Below the pieces are notes generated by a model that saw only the letters and a program-made list of their open reading frames with translations, made no database searches and was not told the DNA's origin. A DNA stretch of 64,000 nt, from NCBI RefSeq assembly GCF_029624125.1, contig NZ_JARSBN010000001.1:327901-391900 (forward strand), read 5' to 3'. This document shows positions 52,644 through 62,286 of this stretch, one piece after another (position 1 is the stretch's first letter; every line of letters starts with the position of its first letter). Source of the stretch: Winogradskyella marincola (lineage in GTDB: Bacteria; Bacteroidota; Bacteroidia; Flavobacteriales; Flavobacteriaceae). The position numbers and the translations under genes are program-made.

Positions 52644-55047
52644 AATTTTAGTAAACACTATTATATTTTTATGGTCTGTGTTAACGTGGTCACAAGTCCA
52701 AAACACAACTGTATCAGGAAAAATTATAGATGCTAATTTAAAGGAGCCTTTAGCTTATGTAAATGTGGTTTTAAAAAATAACAACACTACCAACGAGTTT
52801 GTGGCAGGTGTTATTACCAATGACGAAGGTGTATTTACGCTCGAAAATGTAAGCTCGGGTAATTATTTAATTGAAGTATCATTTATTGGTTTTAAAACAT
52901 ATTCAAACACTATTTATGTTGGTGCAAATTCCAAATATTTAGATTTGGGTACGATAGCTTTAGAAGAAGATGTATCACATTTAGATGAAGTAGTAATAAC
53001 ATCAAAGAAAGAAGCCATAGGTAGTAAAATGGACAAAAAAACCTATGCTGTAAGTGCTAATATTTCACAAAGTGGCGGAACGGTTTTACAATCATTAAAA
53101 AATTTGCCAGGTATAACAACACAAGAAGGTAAAGTGCAATTACGTGGTAGCGACAAAGTATTAGTGCTAATAGATGATAAACAAACGGCAATTACAGGTT
53201 TTGGTAATCAAAACGGATTGGATAACATTCCTACATCAGCTATTGAAAGAATTGAGATTATAAATAATCCTTCTTCAAAATATGATGCCAATGGTAATGC
53301 GGGTATTATTAACATCATTCTAAAGAAAGAAAATCAAAACGGTTTTAACGGAACATTGGGTATTACAACTGGTCTGGGAGCTTTATGGGAAAGGAAAGAA
53401 AATTTACCAGGTATAAGACCACAATATAAAATGACGCCTAAAATAAATCCATCCATAGCGCTTAATTACAGAAAAGAAAAAATAAACTTCTTTTTGCAAG
53501 CAGATAATTTATACACAGAAACCTTAAATAAAAATGAGTTTACAACTCGTAGTTACGATGATGGCACTGTGATAAATCAACAATTAAAACGCAATAGAAA
53601 TACTAATTTTTTCACATCAAAAGCAGGATTGGATTGGTTTATGAATGATAACAATACGCTCACAATATCAGGACTTTTTAGTAAGGAAAGTATTAAGGAT
53701 TATGGAGACCAACCATTCTATAACCAACAATTAACAGAACAATTAAGGTTATGGCAATTTTTAGAAGATGAAGTCTTAACAGCTGCAATGTTTTCGGCTA
53801 ACTTTGAACATAAATTTTCACAACCTGGGCATAAGTTAAACGCTTCATTCAATTACACGTTTGATAGAGAAGATGAAAAATATTTTTTCACGAATACCAC
53901 ACCTTCCTTTATTGAAGAAGAATCCTTTTTTCTTATAGCTGACCAAAAAGTGGTTGATGTAGCGTTAGATTACTCTAAACCTTTAAAAAATGGTTTTTTA
54001 GAAACTGGCTTTAAGTTTAGAAATAGAATAATCCCAACTGATATGCAATTCAATCCATCCGATGAAAACTCGGTATTAGATACTGGTGCAGATGGTAAAG
54101 CAGAATACAAAGAAATTATCCCAGCTGTATATACCAATTACACTTACGAAACTGAAAATTGGGAAGCCGAAGCGGGTCTACGGTTAGAATATGTGAATTT
54201 AGAGTATCAAGTAGACCCAAATCATAATACTTACCAAAGTAATGGTTATAACTATTTTCAACCATTTCCTAATGCAAGGATTAGTTATAAAATTAATGAT
54301 AAAAATAGACTTTCAGCATTTTACAATAGACGTGTAGATAGACCAGATGAAGTAGATATTCGTATTTTTCCAAAGTATGACGATGCCGAAATTATTAAAG
54401 TTGGAAATCCAGCTCTTAATCCACAGTTTACAAATTCATTTGAATTGGGTTATAAAAACCAATGGAATAAAGGGTATTTATATACCGCATTATACCATAG
54501 AATAACCGATGGTACTATTACCAGAATTGCAACTACTGAAGGTGATTCTAACTTAATTTATAATGTGTCGCACAATGCAGGAAATAGTTTTAATACAGGT
54601 TTGGAAATTGTTGTAGATAAAAAGTTGTCAGACGTATGGTCGGCTAATCTGAATATGAATGGTTATTACAATAAAATTGATGCCTTTTCTGTACTTAATA
54701 AATATCCAGTAGAAAACACCATTTCAATATCAGAGCAAACAGCATATTCAGGAAACATTAAACTCAATGTTTTAGCGAAATTGCCTAAAGAAATTGAAGC
54801 ACAATTGACCTCAATTTATTTAGCACCTGATATTATCCCTCAAGGTAAAATTAAATCTCGTTTTTCGATAGATTTTGGCATTAAAAAACCAATACAGAAC
54901 AATAAAGGAGAACTATTTCTTAATGCTACCGACTTGTTCAATACCTTGGTAATTAAAAAAGAAGTAAATGGAGAAACATTTAATTTCACAAGCAATGACT
55001 ATTATGAAACCCAAGTGATTCGTTTAGGTTATAAGTATAAGTTTTAA
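52633..55047 (+). CDS. TonB-dependent receptor-like outer-membrane protein
   Basis: An 804-residue outer-membrane receptor: signal peptide (ILVNTIIFLWSVLTWSQ), carboxypeptidase-regulatory beta domain (VSGKIIDANLKEPLAYVNVVLKNN), plug domain (VLQSLKNLPGITTQEGKVQLRGSDKVLVLIDDKQTAIT; PSSKYDANGNAGIINIILKK), and barrel ending with RLGYKYKF (aromatic end). It is co-transcribed from the OmpR-box promoter with PAP2, COG4705 and PepSY-like genes. The cargo is unknown; metal chelate or a peptide is possible given the neighbours. Confidence 0.9.
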   Translation: MRIKILVNTIIFLWSVLTWSQVQNTTVSGKIIDANLKEPLAYVNVVLKNNNTTNEFVAGVITNDEGVFTLENVSSGNYLIEVSFIGFKTYSNTIYVGANSKYLDLGTIALEEDVSHLDEVVITSKKEAIGSKMDKKTYAVSANISQSGGTVLQSLKNLPGITTQEGKVQLRGSDKVLVLIDDKQTAITGFGNQNGLDNIPTSAIERIEIINNPSSKYDANGNAGIINIILKKENQNGFNGTLGITTGLGALWERKENLPGIRPQYKMTPKINPSIALNYRKEKINFFLQADNLYTETLNKNEFTTRSYDDGTVINQQLKRNRNTNFFTSKAGLDWFMNDNNTLTISGLFSKESIKDYGDQPFYNQQLTEQLRLWQFLEDEVLTAAMFSANFEHKFSQPGHKLNASFNYTFDREDEKYFFTNTTPSFIEEESFFLIADQKVVDVALDYSKPLKNGFLETGFKFRNRIIPTDMQFNPSDENSVLDTGADGKAEYKEIIPAVYTNYTYETENWEAEAGLRLEYVNLEYQVDPNHNTYQSNGYNYFQPFPNARISYKINDKNRLSAFYNRRVDRPDEVDIRIFPKYDDAEIIKVGNPALNPQFTNSFELGYKNQWNKGYLYTALYHRITDGTITRIATTEGDSNLIYNVSHNAGNSFNTGLEIVVDKKLSDVWSANLNMNGYYNKIDAFSVLNKYPVENTISISEQTAYSGNIKLNVLAKLPKEIEAQLTSIYLAPDIIPQGKIKSRFSIDFGIKKPIQNNKGELFLNATDLFNTLVIKKEVNGETFNFTSNDYYETQVIRLGYKYKF

Positions 55048-55121
55048 CTAAGTAAACTAAATTATTAGAGTCTTTTCAGTAAACTGCTTTTATATTATAA
55101 TTTTAAATAGATGTAAATTCT

Positions 55122-55157
55122 TTGCACAGCCATTGCATCCAATTATTAGTATATTTG
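55122..55157 (+). promoter_or_regulatory. Promoter and shared motif of the metal operon
   Basis: TTGCAC-AG-CCATTGCA (55122-55137) is the same as TTGCAC-TT-CCATTGCA upstream of merTP (61635-61650). TATATTTG at 55150-55157 is a full -7 match, 28 bases from the motif start, and the start codon follows 10 bases later. Confidence 0.6.
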
Positions 55158-55166
55158 TACAGCTTT

Positions 55167-55562
55167 ATGAAAATATTCTTTTCCATATCTATGTCTATTT
55201 TATTCCTTTTTCAAGGGATAAGCATAGATATGGACTTTTGTGGCCCAATTAAAGACATTTCAAAAGTTATTACCCATTATCAAGACCATAAAATTTATGG
55301 AGACTCTTTCCTTGAATATGTAGTTGAAGATTATATTTATAATAACACCGAAAAAGAAGAACATCATAATGATTCTGATGAACAGGGCATACCAGCTCAT
55401 TCTCATCAACAGTGTTGCCAATCTTTGCTATTGTATGTTACTAACAATAACATTCTCTCAATTAATCAATTTATCATTGAAGAGAGGAAACAAATTAATC
55501 CACATAAAGAAATCTTTAGCTCAAGATACTTGGAATCCCCTTTCCACCCCCCTCAAGTTTAA
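55167..55562 (+). CDS. Small exported His-rich protein of the metal operon
   Basis: A 131-residue protein from ATG 55167 with a signal peptide (FFSISMSILFLFQGISI). It contains DMDFCGPIKDISKVITHYQDHKIYGDSF and a metal-ligand-rich patch EEHHNDSDEQ with AHSHQQCC. The motif set resembles small periplasmic proteins found before CzcA in flavobacteria, analogous to CnrX or CzcE but not homologous as far as I can tell. A metal-binding or sensing role is inferred. I reject the longer frame from 55122, which would run through the promoter motif. Confidence 0.6.
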   Translation: MKIFFSISMSILFLFQGISIDMDFCGPIKDISKVITHYQDHKIYGDSFLEYVVEDYIYNNTEKEEHHNDSDEQGIPAHSHQQCCQSLLLYVTNNNILSINQFIIEERKQINPHKEIFSSRYLESPFHPPQV

Positions 55563-55574
55563 TTTGGTTTTTAC

Positions 55575-55610
55575 AGGATAACTTTATCCTTTCAAGACCT
55601 CATAGGTCTT
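55575..55610 (+). promoter_or_regulatory. Palindrome and terminator-like hairpin before the pump gene
   Basis: AGGATAA-CT-TTATCCT (55575-55590) is a perfect palindrome. It is followed by AAGACCT-cat-AGGTCTT (55594-55610) and then TTTTTG, a short intrinsic-terminator-like structure. Together they could act as attenuator or operator between the small gene and czcA. Confidence 0.45.
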
Positions 55611-55670
55611 TTTGTTCGATAACTATCACAAGTCTTATCGAAAAGTTTAACCGAATTAATATTTCATTAT

Positions 55671-58600
55671 ATGATTAATAAAATCATTGATTTTTCAATC
55701 AATAACAAATTCATTATTGGTTTGCTTACGCTTACCATAATTGGAGCAGGTATTTGGAGTATGACCAAAGTGCCAATCGATGCTGTTCCAGACATTACCA
55801 ATAACCAAGTACAGGTTATTACACAAGCACCTAATTTAGGTACAGAAGATATTGAACAATTTGTAACCTACCCTGTGGAAGTTGCAATGAGCAACCTGCC
55901 TGATGTAAAGGAAATTAGGTCAATCTCTCGTTTTGGCTTATCGGTTGTTACCATCGTATTCGACGATGATATGGGAACCTATCTACCTCGTCAATTAGTA
56001 GCCGAAAAACTAAACGAAGTCAAAGAACAAATTCCAGCTGGTTTTGGAGAACCTACTATGGGACCTATTTCCACAGGATTAGGGGAAATTTATCAATACA
56101 CCTTAAAAGTAGCACCAGAGTATAAAGACAAATACGACATTGCAGATTTACGCTCAATGCAGGATTGGATTGTACAACGTCAAATGGCAATGGTAGAAGG
56201 TGTGGTTGAGGTTAACGCCATAGGCGGTAAAATTAAACAATACGAAGTCGCGGTTGACCCAAACGATTTAAACGCAATTGGATTGACCATTACAGATGTC
56301 TTTAATGCACTTGAAGCCAATAATCAAAATACAGGTGGTGCATATATTGAAAAGAACCATCAGGCTAATTTTATTCGTGGAGAAGGCTTGGTACGGAGTT
56401 TAGAAGACATTAAAAAAATTACGGTAAAAACCGTTAATAATATTCCTGTAACTATTAATGATATTGCAACTGTGCAATTCGGTTCTGCCATACGTTACGG
56501 TGCATTAACCCAAGATGGTGAAGGTGAAGTTGTAGGTGGATTGGTGATGATGCTAAAAGGTGCAAATTCCAATGATGTTATTGCCAATGTAAAAGAGCGA
56601 ATGACTCAAATTGAAAAGTCATTACCTGAAGGTGTAATTATTGAACCCTTATTAGACCGAAGTAAATTAATTGGAGAAACAACTTCTACTGTAACCACAA
56701 ATCTTATTGAAGGTGCATTGATAGTTATTTTTGTGCTTATCTTCTTATTGGGTAATTGGCGAGGTGGTTTAATCGTTGCTTCAACAATACCATTATCCTT
56801 ATTATTCGCTTTTATTTTAATGAACGTGTTCGATGTTTGGGTAAACTTAATGAGTTTGGGAGCAATAGATTTCGGTATTATAGTTGATGGCGCTGTAATT
56901 ATTGTAGAAAGTACAGTATTTCTCATTGCATCACAAGTACTAAAAAAGAAACAGCTTACATCCAAAGAGCGAGATAAAGTGGCGTCTAATGCTTCAAAAA
57001 AGATGATGAACGCTGCGTTTTTCGGTCAGTTGATTATCCTTATCGTTTTTCTACCCATTTTAGCCTTACAAGGTATTGAAGGAAAGATGTTTAAACCAAT
57101 GGCATTGACCTTTATTTTTGCTATGATTGGTGCAATGGTACTGTGTTTAACCTATGTGCCAATGATGTCTGCTTTAGTGTTAAGAGCACCAAAAAATGAT
57201 AAAAAATCTTATGGAGATAGATTTGTACATTGGGTTGAAGACAAATATCAACCTTTATTGGTTAGAGCCTTGCGAAAAGGTAAATGGGTAATTGGTATTG
57301 CAGTTGTGTTGTTTGGGATAACCGTTTTTATGTTTTCAAGAATGGGTGGTGAATTTATCCCGCAACTCGATGAAGGTGATATTGCATTTCACGCTATTTT
57401 AAAACCAGGTAGCTCACTTACAGAAACTATTGAAACTACGACCAAAATAGAACAAATAGTAAAAGCCAAATTTCCAGAAGTCGAAAAAATTGTGAGTCGT
57501 ATTGGTGTTGCTGAAATACCAACCGACCCAATGCCAATGGATTTAGCTGATGTTTTTGTTATTCTGAAACCTAAAAGCGAATGGACAACAGCAGAGACAA
57601 AAGATGAATTGATTGAGAAAATGAAAGAAGCGGTTGAAATCGTTCCTGGTGTTAATTATGAATTTACTCAACCTATCGAAATGCGTTTTAATGAGTTGCT
57701 TGAAGGTGTGCGTGAAGATATTGCCATTAAACTCTATGGTGAAGACATTGACATACTATCCCAAAAAGCTGAAGAAATATCTAAAATTATTGCAGGTACT
57801 GAAGGTATTGGAGATATGAAAGCGGAAGCCACAACGGGTTTACCACAAATGACCATCAATTACAACCGGAATAAATTAGCACAATACGGACTTCAAATAA
57901 ATACGCTCAATCAAACCGTACAATCTGCATTTGCAGGTGGTACAGCAGGTGTGATTTTTGAAGGTGAAAAACGCTTCGATTTAGTGGTGCGTTTAAGTTC
58001 TCAAAACCGAAAGGATATAACAGATGTTCAAAACCTGTACATCAATTTACCTTCAGGTGCACAAATTCCACTTCGTGAAGTAGCTGATATATCTTATAAA
58101 GCGGGACCTATGCAAATAAGTAGGGACAATACCAACAGAAGAACCTATGTAGGTATCAATGTGAGAGGACGTGATGTAAAATCTTTAGTAACTGAAATAA
58201 AATCAAAATTAGATGCACAATTGGAACTACCATCGGGTTATTTTGTACGCTATGGCGGTGCTTTTGAAAATTTAGAACGTGCCAGTAACCGATTACAAAC
58301 CGTTGTTCCTATCGCCTTATTACTCATATTTATACTAATATACTTTGCATTAAAATCACTACCTCAAACCTTAATGATTTATATAGCCATCCCAATGGCA
58401 ACTATTGGTGGTGTAGTAGCCTTATGGTTGCGTGATATGCCATTTAGTATTTCGGCAGGTGTTGGTTTTATTGTGTTGTTTGGTGTTGCGGTATTAAATG
58501 GATTGGTAATGATAAGCGGACTCAACGAATTAAAAGAAGAAGGTGTAACCAATCTAAAGGATAGAATAGTTGAAGGTACTAAACGAAGAATCAGACCTAT

Positions 58601-60005
58601 TATGCTAACTGCTTTTACAGATGTATTAGGCTTTCTACCAATGGCTATTTCATCATCAGCTGGTGCAGAAGTACAACGTCCTTTGGCAACGGTAGTTATT
58701 GGTGGATTATTAACTTCAACTTTGCTTACCTTATTTGTTTTACCAATTTTATATCATTGGGTAGAAAACAAATCTTTTACGTTTAAGCCAAATAAAAAGT
58801 TAGTAACAGCAACAGCAGTTGTATTATTACTATTTGGCTTTTCACCACAAAGTAATGCACAAGAGTTGAATGATACAATTCCCGAAATTTCATTACAGGA
58901 AGCTGTTAAACTCGCAAAAAGTAATTATCCATTGCTCAAACAAAAGCAGTTGGAAATTACAAAACAAGAGCAATTAAAAGCGACTGCCTATGATTTCGGA
59001 ACGACTCAAATTTTTACAGGTGGTGAAGAAATTAATAGTGGTAATGGCATCTATACAACCATAGGTGTTGGTCAATCCAACATTGATTTATTTGGAATTG
59101 GTACAAAAAAGAAGCTGCAAGAACAACGCATTCAATTGGCACAAAAAGCCTTTCAACTTTCCGAATTAGAACTGGAATTGGAAGTCAAAAAAGCGTGGTC
59201 AAAATGTTATCAAATGAAACGAAACTATGATTTGTATAAGGAATTGGATTCCATTTATTCCAAATTTGAACAAGCAGTAGCTTTAAATTATGAAGTCGAA
59301 GCCATTTCTAAATTAGAATATTCGGCAGCAAAAAATCAAGCGTTTCAAATTAAAAATAAAAAAGCGCAAGCCTATAGTGATTACCTTATTGCCTTACAGC
59401 AATTCAATTTGTGGTTGGTATCAGAAGAAATTTTTACAGTTTCAGATGAATTTGAGGTAGCGATAGATAGTGATATGGAAACGTTCAGTATTGAAAGTCA
59501 TCCATTGTACAGTATGTCGCAGAACATTGTAGATGAAGCGGAAGCTAAATATAAAGCTGCAAAAGCAGATAATTTGCCAAAGTTCAATCTTCAAGGTGGT
59601 ATACAGAAAGTAAATGGCAATTCAGGGTTTTACACGTATCAAGCAGGTATTTCCATTCCGTTTTTATCAGGTACTAACAAAGCACAAATTAGAAGTTCCA
59701 AAATTGATAAAGAAATAGCAGAAACCAATGTAGCGTTCAAAAAACAGGAAGTACAATCAAGGTTTGTTCAGGCTAAAGAAAATTATATGAAATGGAAAAC
59801 ATCTTGGGAGTTTTACAAAGACCAAGTTTTACCATTAACAAAAGAGCAAAAAACAGGTGCATTACTGGCGTACAGAGAAGGCGAAATAGATTATACTGCA
59901 TTTACGCAGTTGATAAAAGAAGCCATTCAATCGGAACTTGAAGCACAGACTGCATTAGTAAACTATTTAGAAAGCACATTTCAATTACAATATTTTAATC
60001 AATAA
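55671..60005 (+). CDS. czcA: CzcA/CusA-type RND metal efflux pump fused to CzcC-like channel
   Basis: A 1444-residue fusion. Residues 1-1035 form a complete heavy-metal RND transporter: IDAVPDITNNQVQVITQAP, GAIDFGIIVDGAVIIVES (acidic residue in helix 4), FSRMGGEFIPQLDEGDIAF, PIALLLIFILIYFALKSLPQ, and twelve helices. Residues 1041-1064 (KKLVTATAVVLLLFGFSPQ, ending SNAQ) look like a normal signal peptide with cleavage after Ala1063. Residues 1065-1444 are an outer-membrane efflux domain (TolC/CzcC-like: LQEAVKLAKSNYPLLKQKQ, AYREGEIDYTAFTQLIKEA). Such fusions are known in Bacteroidota. CzcB follows after a four-base gap. Confidence 0.93.
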   Translation: MINKIIDFSINNKFIIGLLTLTIIGAGIWSMTKVPIDAVPDITNNQVQVITQAPNLGTEDIEQFVTYPVEVAMSNLPDVKEIRSISRFGLSVVTIVFDDDMGTYLPRQLVAEKLNEVKEQIPAGFGEPTMGPISTGLGEIYQYTLKVAPEYKDKYDIADLRSMQDWIVQRQMAMVEGVVEVNAIGGKIKQYEVAVDPNDLNAIGLTITDVFNALEANNQNTGGAYIEKNHQANFIRGEGLVRSLEDIKKITVKTVNNIPVTINDIATVQFGSAIRYGALTQDGEGEVVGGLVMMLKGANSNDVIANVKERMTQIEKSLPEGVIIEPLLDRSKLIGETTSTVTTNLIEGALIVIFVLIFLLGNWRGGLIVASTIPLSLLFAFILMNVFDVWVNLMSLGAIDFGIIVDGAVIIVESTVFLIASQVLKKKQLTSKERDKVASNASKKMMNAAFFGQLIILIVFLPILALQGIEGKMFKPMALTFIFAMIGAMVLCLTYVPMMSALVLRAPKNDKKSYGDRFVHWVEDKYQPLLVRALRKGKWVIGIAVVLFGITVFMFSRMGGEFIPQLDEGDIAFHAILKPGSSLTETIETTTKIEQIVKAKFPEVEKIVSRIGVAEIPTDPMPMDLADVFVILKPKSEWTTAETKDELIEKMKEAVEIVPGVNYEFTQPIEMRFNELLEGVREDIAIKLYGEDIDILSQKAEEISKIIAGTEGIGDMKAEATTGLPQMTINYNRNKLAQYGLQINTLNQTVQSAFAGGTAGVIFEGEKRFDLVVRLSSQNRKDITDVQNLYINLPSGAQIPLREVADISYKAGPMQISRDNTNRRTYVGINVRGRDVKSLVTEIKSKLDAQLELPSGYFVRYGGAFENLERASNRLQTVVPIALLLIFILIYFALKSLPQTLMIYIAIPMATIGGVVALWLRDMPFSISAGVGFIVLFGVAVLNGLVMISGLNELKEEGVTNLKDRIVEGTKRRIRPIMLTAFTDVLGFLPMAISSSAGAEVQRPLATVVIGGLLTSTLLTLFVLPILYHWVENKSFTFKPNKKLVTATAVVLLLFGFSPQSNAQELNDTIPEISLQEAVKLAKSNYPLLKQKQLEITKQEQLKATAYDFGTTQIFTGGEEINSGNGIYTTIGVGQSNIDLFGIGTKKKLQEQRIQLAQKAFQLSELELELEVKKAWSKCYQMKRNYDLYKELDSIYSKFEQAVALNYEVEAISKLEYSAAKNQAFQIKNKKAQAYSDYLIALQQFNLWLVSEEIFTVSDEFEVAIDSDMETFSIESHPLYSMSQNIVDEAEAKYKAAKADNLPKFNLQGGIQKVNGNSGFYTYQAGISIPFLSGTNKAQIRSSKIDKEIAETNVAFKKQEVQSRFVQAKENYMKWKTSWEFYKDQVLPLTKEQKTGALLAYREGEIDYTAFTQLIKEAIQSELEAQTALVNYLESTFQLQYFNQ

Positions 60006-60009
60006 GACA

Positions 60010-61215
60010 ATGAAAAATAAAATATATAAAATTCTTACCGTAATGGTGTTAACCATTTTTGTTTCAGCTTGCGGAAATAAAGAAAATCATAACGAGAATG
60101 ATGGTCATTCCCACGATGAGGAAGAAAAAACAGAAGTTAATGAAGAACATAATGAAAGCGAAGAAGTAATGCTATCACAACAGCAATTCGATGCTTTAAA
60201 AATGAAAATAGATACGTTGGCATTACGTAATATGAGCGGCTATGTAGAAGCAAACGGAACGTTAGAAGTACCACCACAAAACGAAGCAGCTATTACTACT
60301 GTTGTTGGTGCAAATGTCGTTTCAATTGAAGTGATTGAAGGTGATAAGGTTAATAAAGGTCAAGTTGTGGCTTATCTATCGCACCCAAATATCATACAAG
60401 CGCAAACGGATTATTTAAACGCTTATAGCAATAGCGAGCTTGCAAAGAAAAATTATGAACGTCAACAAAAATTATACGATGCTGGTGTTGGTTCTGGTGC
60501 TAATTTCCAGAAAGCAGAAGCAGAATATCAAGCATCAAAAGCAATGGTTAATGGTTTAGAAGCGCAATTAAGAATACTCAACGTTAACACTATATCAGTT
60601 CGCAATGGAACAATTGCACAGCGCATAGCATTGCGAAGCCCCATTGAAGGTTTTGTGCAAAAAGTCGAGGTTAAGACAGGACAATATGTAGAACCACAAA
60701 CTGAATTGTTCGAGATTGTAAACACACATCACGTGCACGCAGATTTAATGGTGTTTGAAAAAGATGTCTATAAAGTAAAACAAGGGCAGAAAGTAACTTT
60801 TAGTGTTCAATCCATACCAGATGCAGAACTTACGGCCGAGATTTACTCGGTAAGCAAAACCTTTGAAGACAACCCTAAAGCGGTTCACGTGCACGCCGAA
60901 ATAGAAAATAAATCAGGTAATCTCATTCCTGGTATGTACATTCAAGGAAGAATACAAACCGATAATGCTTTAACAAAGGCATTGCCTGAAAGTGCCATTG
61001 TAAAAGATGGCGATAGATTCTTTGTTTTTATAGTAGAAAAAGAAGGGGAAAATTGGGCATTTAAGCCTATAGAAGTGATAACTGGAGAGAAAGATGGAGG
61101 TTGGATAGCAGTTGCTTTTTCACAAGAAACACCTGTAAATACCAAGTTTGCATACAATAATGCCTATTACCTTATAGCAGAAATGAAAAAAGGAGATGCA
61201 GAACACACTCATTAA
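60010..61215 (+). CDS. czcB: CzcB-like RND periplasmic adaptor (lipoprotein)
   Basis: A 401-residue membrane-fusion protein. Lipobox VSAC at residues 17-20, then a metal-ligand-rich segment NHNENDGHSHDEEE, the lipoyl-like half (GYVEANGTLEVPPQ; VVGANVVSIEVIEGDKVNKGQVVAYL), a helical hairpin (YLNAYSNSELAKKNYERQQKLYDAG), and beta-barrel and MPN regions (VEVKTGQYVEPQTELFEI; NLIPGMYIQGRIQT). It links the RND pump to the outer-membrane channel domain and can carry metal ions with its His-rich segment. The cognate pump and channel are the fused gene upstream. Confidence 0.93.
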   Translation: MKNKIYKILTVMVLTIFVSACGNKENHNENDGHSHDEEEKTEVNEEHNESEEVMLSQQQFDALKMKIDTLALRNMSGYVEANGTLEVPPQNEAAITTVVGANVVSIEVIEGDKVNKGQVVAYLSHPNIIQAQTDYLNAYSNSELAKKNYERQQKLYDAGVGSGANFQKAEAEYQASKAMVNGLEAQLRILNVNTISVRNGTIAQRIALRSPIEGFVQKVEVKTGQYVEPQTELFEIVNTHHVHADLMVFEKDVYKVKQGQKVTFSVQSIPDAELTAEIYSVSKTFEDNPKAVHVHAEIENKSGNLIPGMYIQGRIQTDNALTKALPESAIVKDGDRFFVFIVEKEGENWAFKPIEVITGEKDGGWIAVAFSQETPVNTKFAYNNAYYLIAEMKKGDAEHTH

Positions 61216-61217
61216 TT

Positions 61218-61634
61218 ATGGAAAGAATAGAACAATTATTAGATTCAAAAGATATTCGCGTTACGGCAATGCGGTTGCTTATTTATAAATTTCTTGCAGA
61301 AAAAGAAATTGCTGTAACGTTAAGTGATATTGAAAATGCTTTTGAAAAAGCAGACAGGACAACCTTGTACAGAACCGTAAAGACTTTTGAAGAAAAAGGC
61401 ATCGTGCACCAAATAGACGATGGTACGGGCATCACCAAATATGCGTTGTGTGAGCAAGGTTGTAGTTGCGATATTAAAACAGATTTACACTTACACTTTC
61501 ATTGTACTAATTGTGGTGAAACAGTTTGTTTAACAGACCACAAAATACCTCAAATCAAGGTTCCTGAAGGTTTTATTTCCGAAAATGTAAACTTGGTAGT
61601 AAAAGGTATTTGTGATAAATGTAGTGGACAATAA
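61218..61634 (+). CDS. Fur family transcriptional regulator
   Basis: A 138-residue metalloregulator. DNA-binding half: DIRVTAMRLLIYKFLAEKEIAVTLSDIENAF and RTTLYRTVKTFEEKGIVHQIDDG. Metal half: DLHLHFHCTNCGETVCL with two Cys pairs (CTNC, CDKC at the end) for structural zinc, and the His ligands of the sensing site. The cysteine-rich CEQGCSC insert before it is unusual. It lies two bases after CzcB and 58 bases before MerTP, and the shared motif TTGCACnnCCATTGCA at the next promoter makes it the likely local regulator. Zinc or a related divalent metal is the probable effector. Confidence 0.9.
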   Translation: MERIEQLLDSKDIRVTAMRLLIYKFLAEKEIAVTLSDIENAFEKADRTTLYRTVKTFEEKGIVHQIDDGTGITKYALCEQGCSCDIKTDLHLHFHCTNCGETVCLTDHKIPQIKVPEGFISENVNLVVKGICDKCSGQ

Positions 61635-61671
61635 TTGCACTTCCATTGCACTGTTTTTAATTGCATTTTTG
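61635..61671 (+). promoter_or_regulatory. Shared motif and promoter of merTP unit
   Basis: TTGCAC-TT-CCATTGCA (61635-61650) begins right after the fur stop codon. A third TTGCA (61661-61665) overlaps the likely -7 box CATTTTTG (61664-61671, 7/8). Motif start to -7 is 29 bases, versus 28 at the operon's first promoter. Confidence 0.55.
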
Positions 61672-61692
61672 AAATCAAAGAATTAAGTAATT

Positions 61693-62286
61693 ATGAAAAG
61701 TAAATTAGCGATAACAAGTTTGCTTACAGCAATTACAGCTTCATTATGTTGTATAGCCCCAGTTTTGGCTCTAATCGCGGGAACAAGTGGATTTGCTTCA
61801 ACTTTTTCTTGGATAGAACCATTTAGACCTTACTTAATAGGGCTAACAATAGTAGTTCTTCTATTTGCTTGGTATCAAAAACTAAAACCAGAAAAAGAAA
61901 TAGACTGTGAATGTGAAACGGATGAAAAACCAAAATTTATGCAGTCAAAAACCTTTTTAGGTGTTGTAACAGTATTCGCAATAGTGTTGTTGGCTTTCCC
62001 ATACTACTCAAGTATGTTTTATCCCAATTCAGAGAAACAAATTGTTGTCGTTGATAAATCAAATATAAAAACAACAGAGTATAAAATAAGTGGAATGACT
62101 TGTGCCAGTTGTGAAGCTCACGTAAACCACGAAGTAAATAAACTTAACGGAATTGTAAACTCAAAAACATCATACGAAAATGGTAACGCAATCATTGAGT
62201 ATGATAAAACTAAAACAAATGAAGCGGAAATTGAGAAAGCAATTAACGCAACAGGTTATAAAGTAACTGATAAAAAAGAAAATTAA
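61693..62286 (+). CDS. merTP: MerTP: mercuric transport membrane protein with HMA domain
   Basis: A 197-residue fusion of a MerT-like membrane part and a MerP-like domain. The first helix carries Cys19-Cys20 (SLCCIAPVLAL), as in MerT; further helices and a cytoplasmic Cys pair (DCECETD) follow. The C-terminal HMA domain (about 130-197) has YKISGMTCASCEAHVNHEV with GMTCxxC. Such fusions carry Hg(II) or similar soft metals inward in Bacteroidota. No merA reductase or merR lies in the window, so the uptake route may feed another detoxification step. Its stop overlaps the next start (TAATG). Confidence 0.9.
   Translation: MKSKLAITSLLTAITASLCCIAPVLALIAGTSGFASTFSWIEPFRPYLIGLTIVVLLFAWYQKLKPEKEIDCECETDEKPKFMQSKTFLGVVTVFAIVLLAFPYYSSMFYPNSEKQIVVVDKSNIKTTEYKISGMTCASCEAHVNHEVNKLNGIVNSKTSYENGNAIIEYDKTKTNEAEIEKAINATGYKVTDKKEN

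Noticed and set aside
55122..55166. 15-residue N-terminal extension of the small His-rich protein
   Set aside because: It would place the start codon inside the promoter motif and -7 box, and the signal peptide begins at the ATG 55167.
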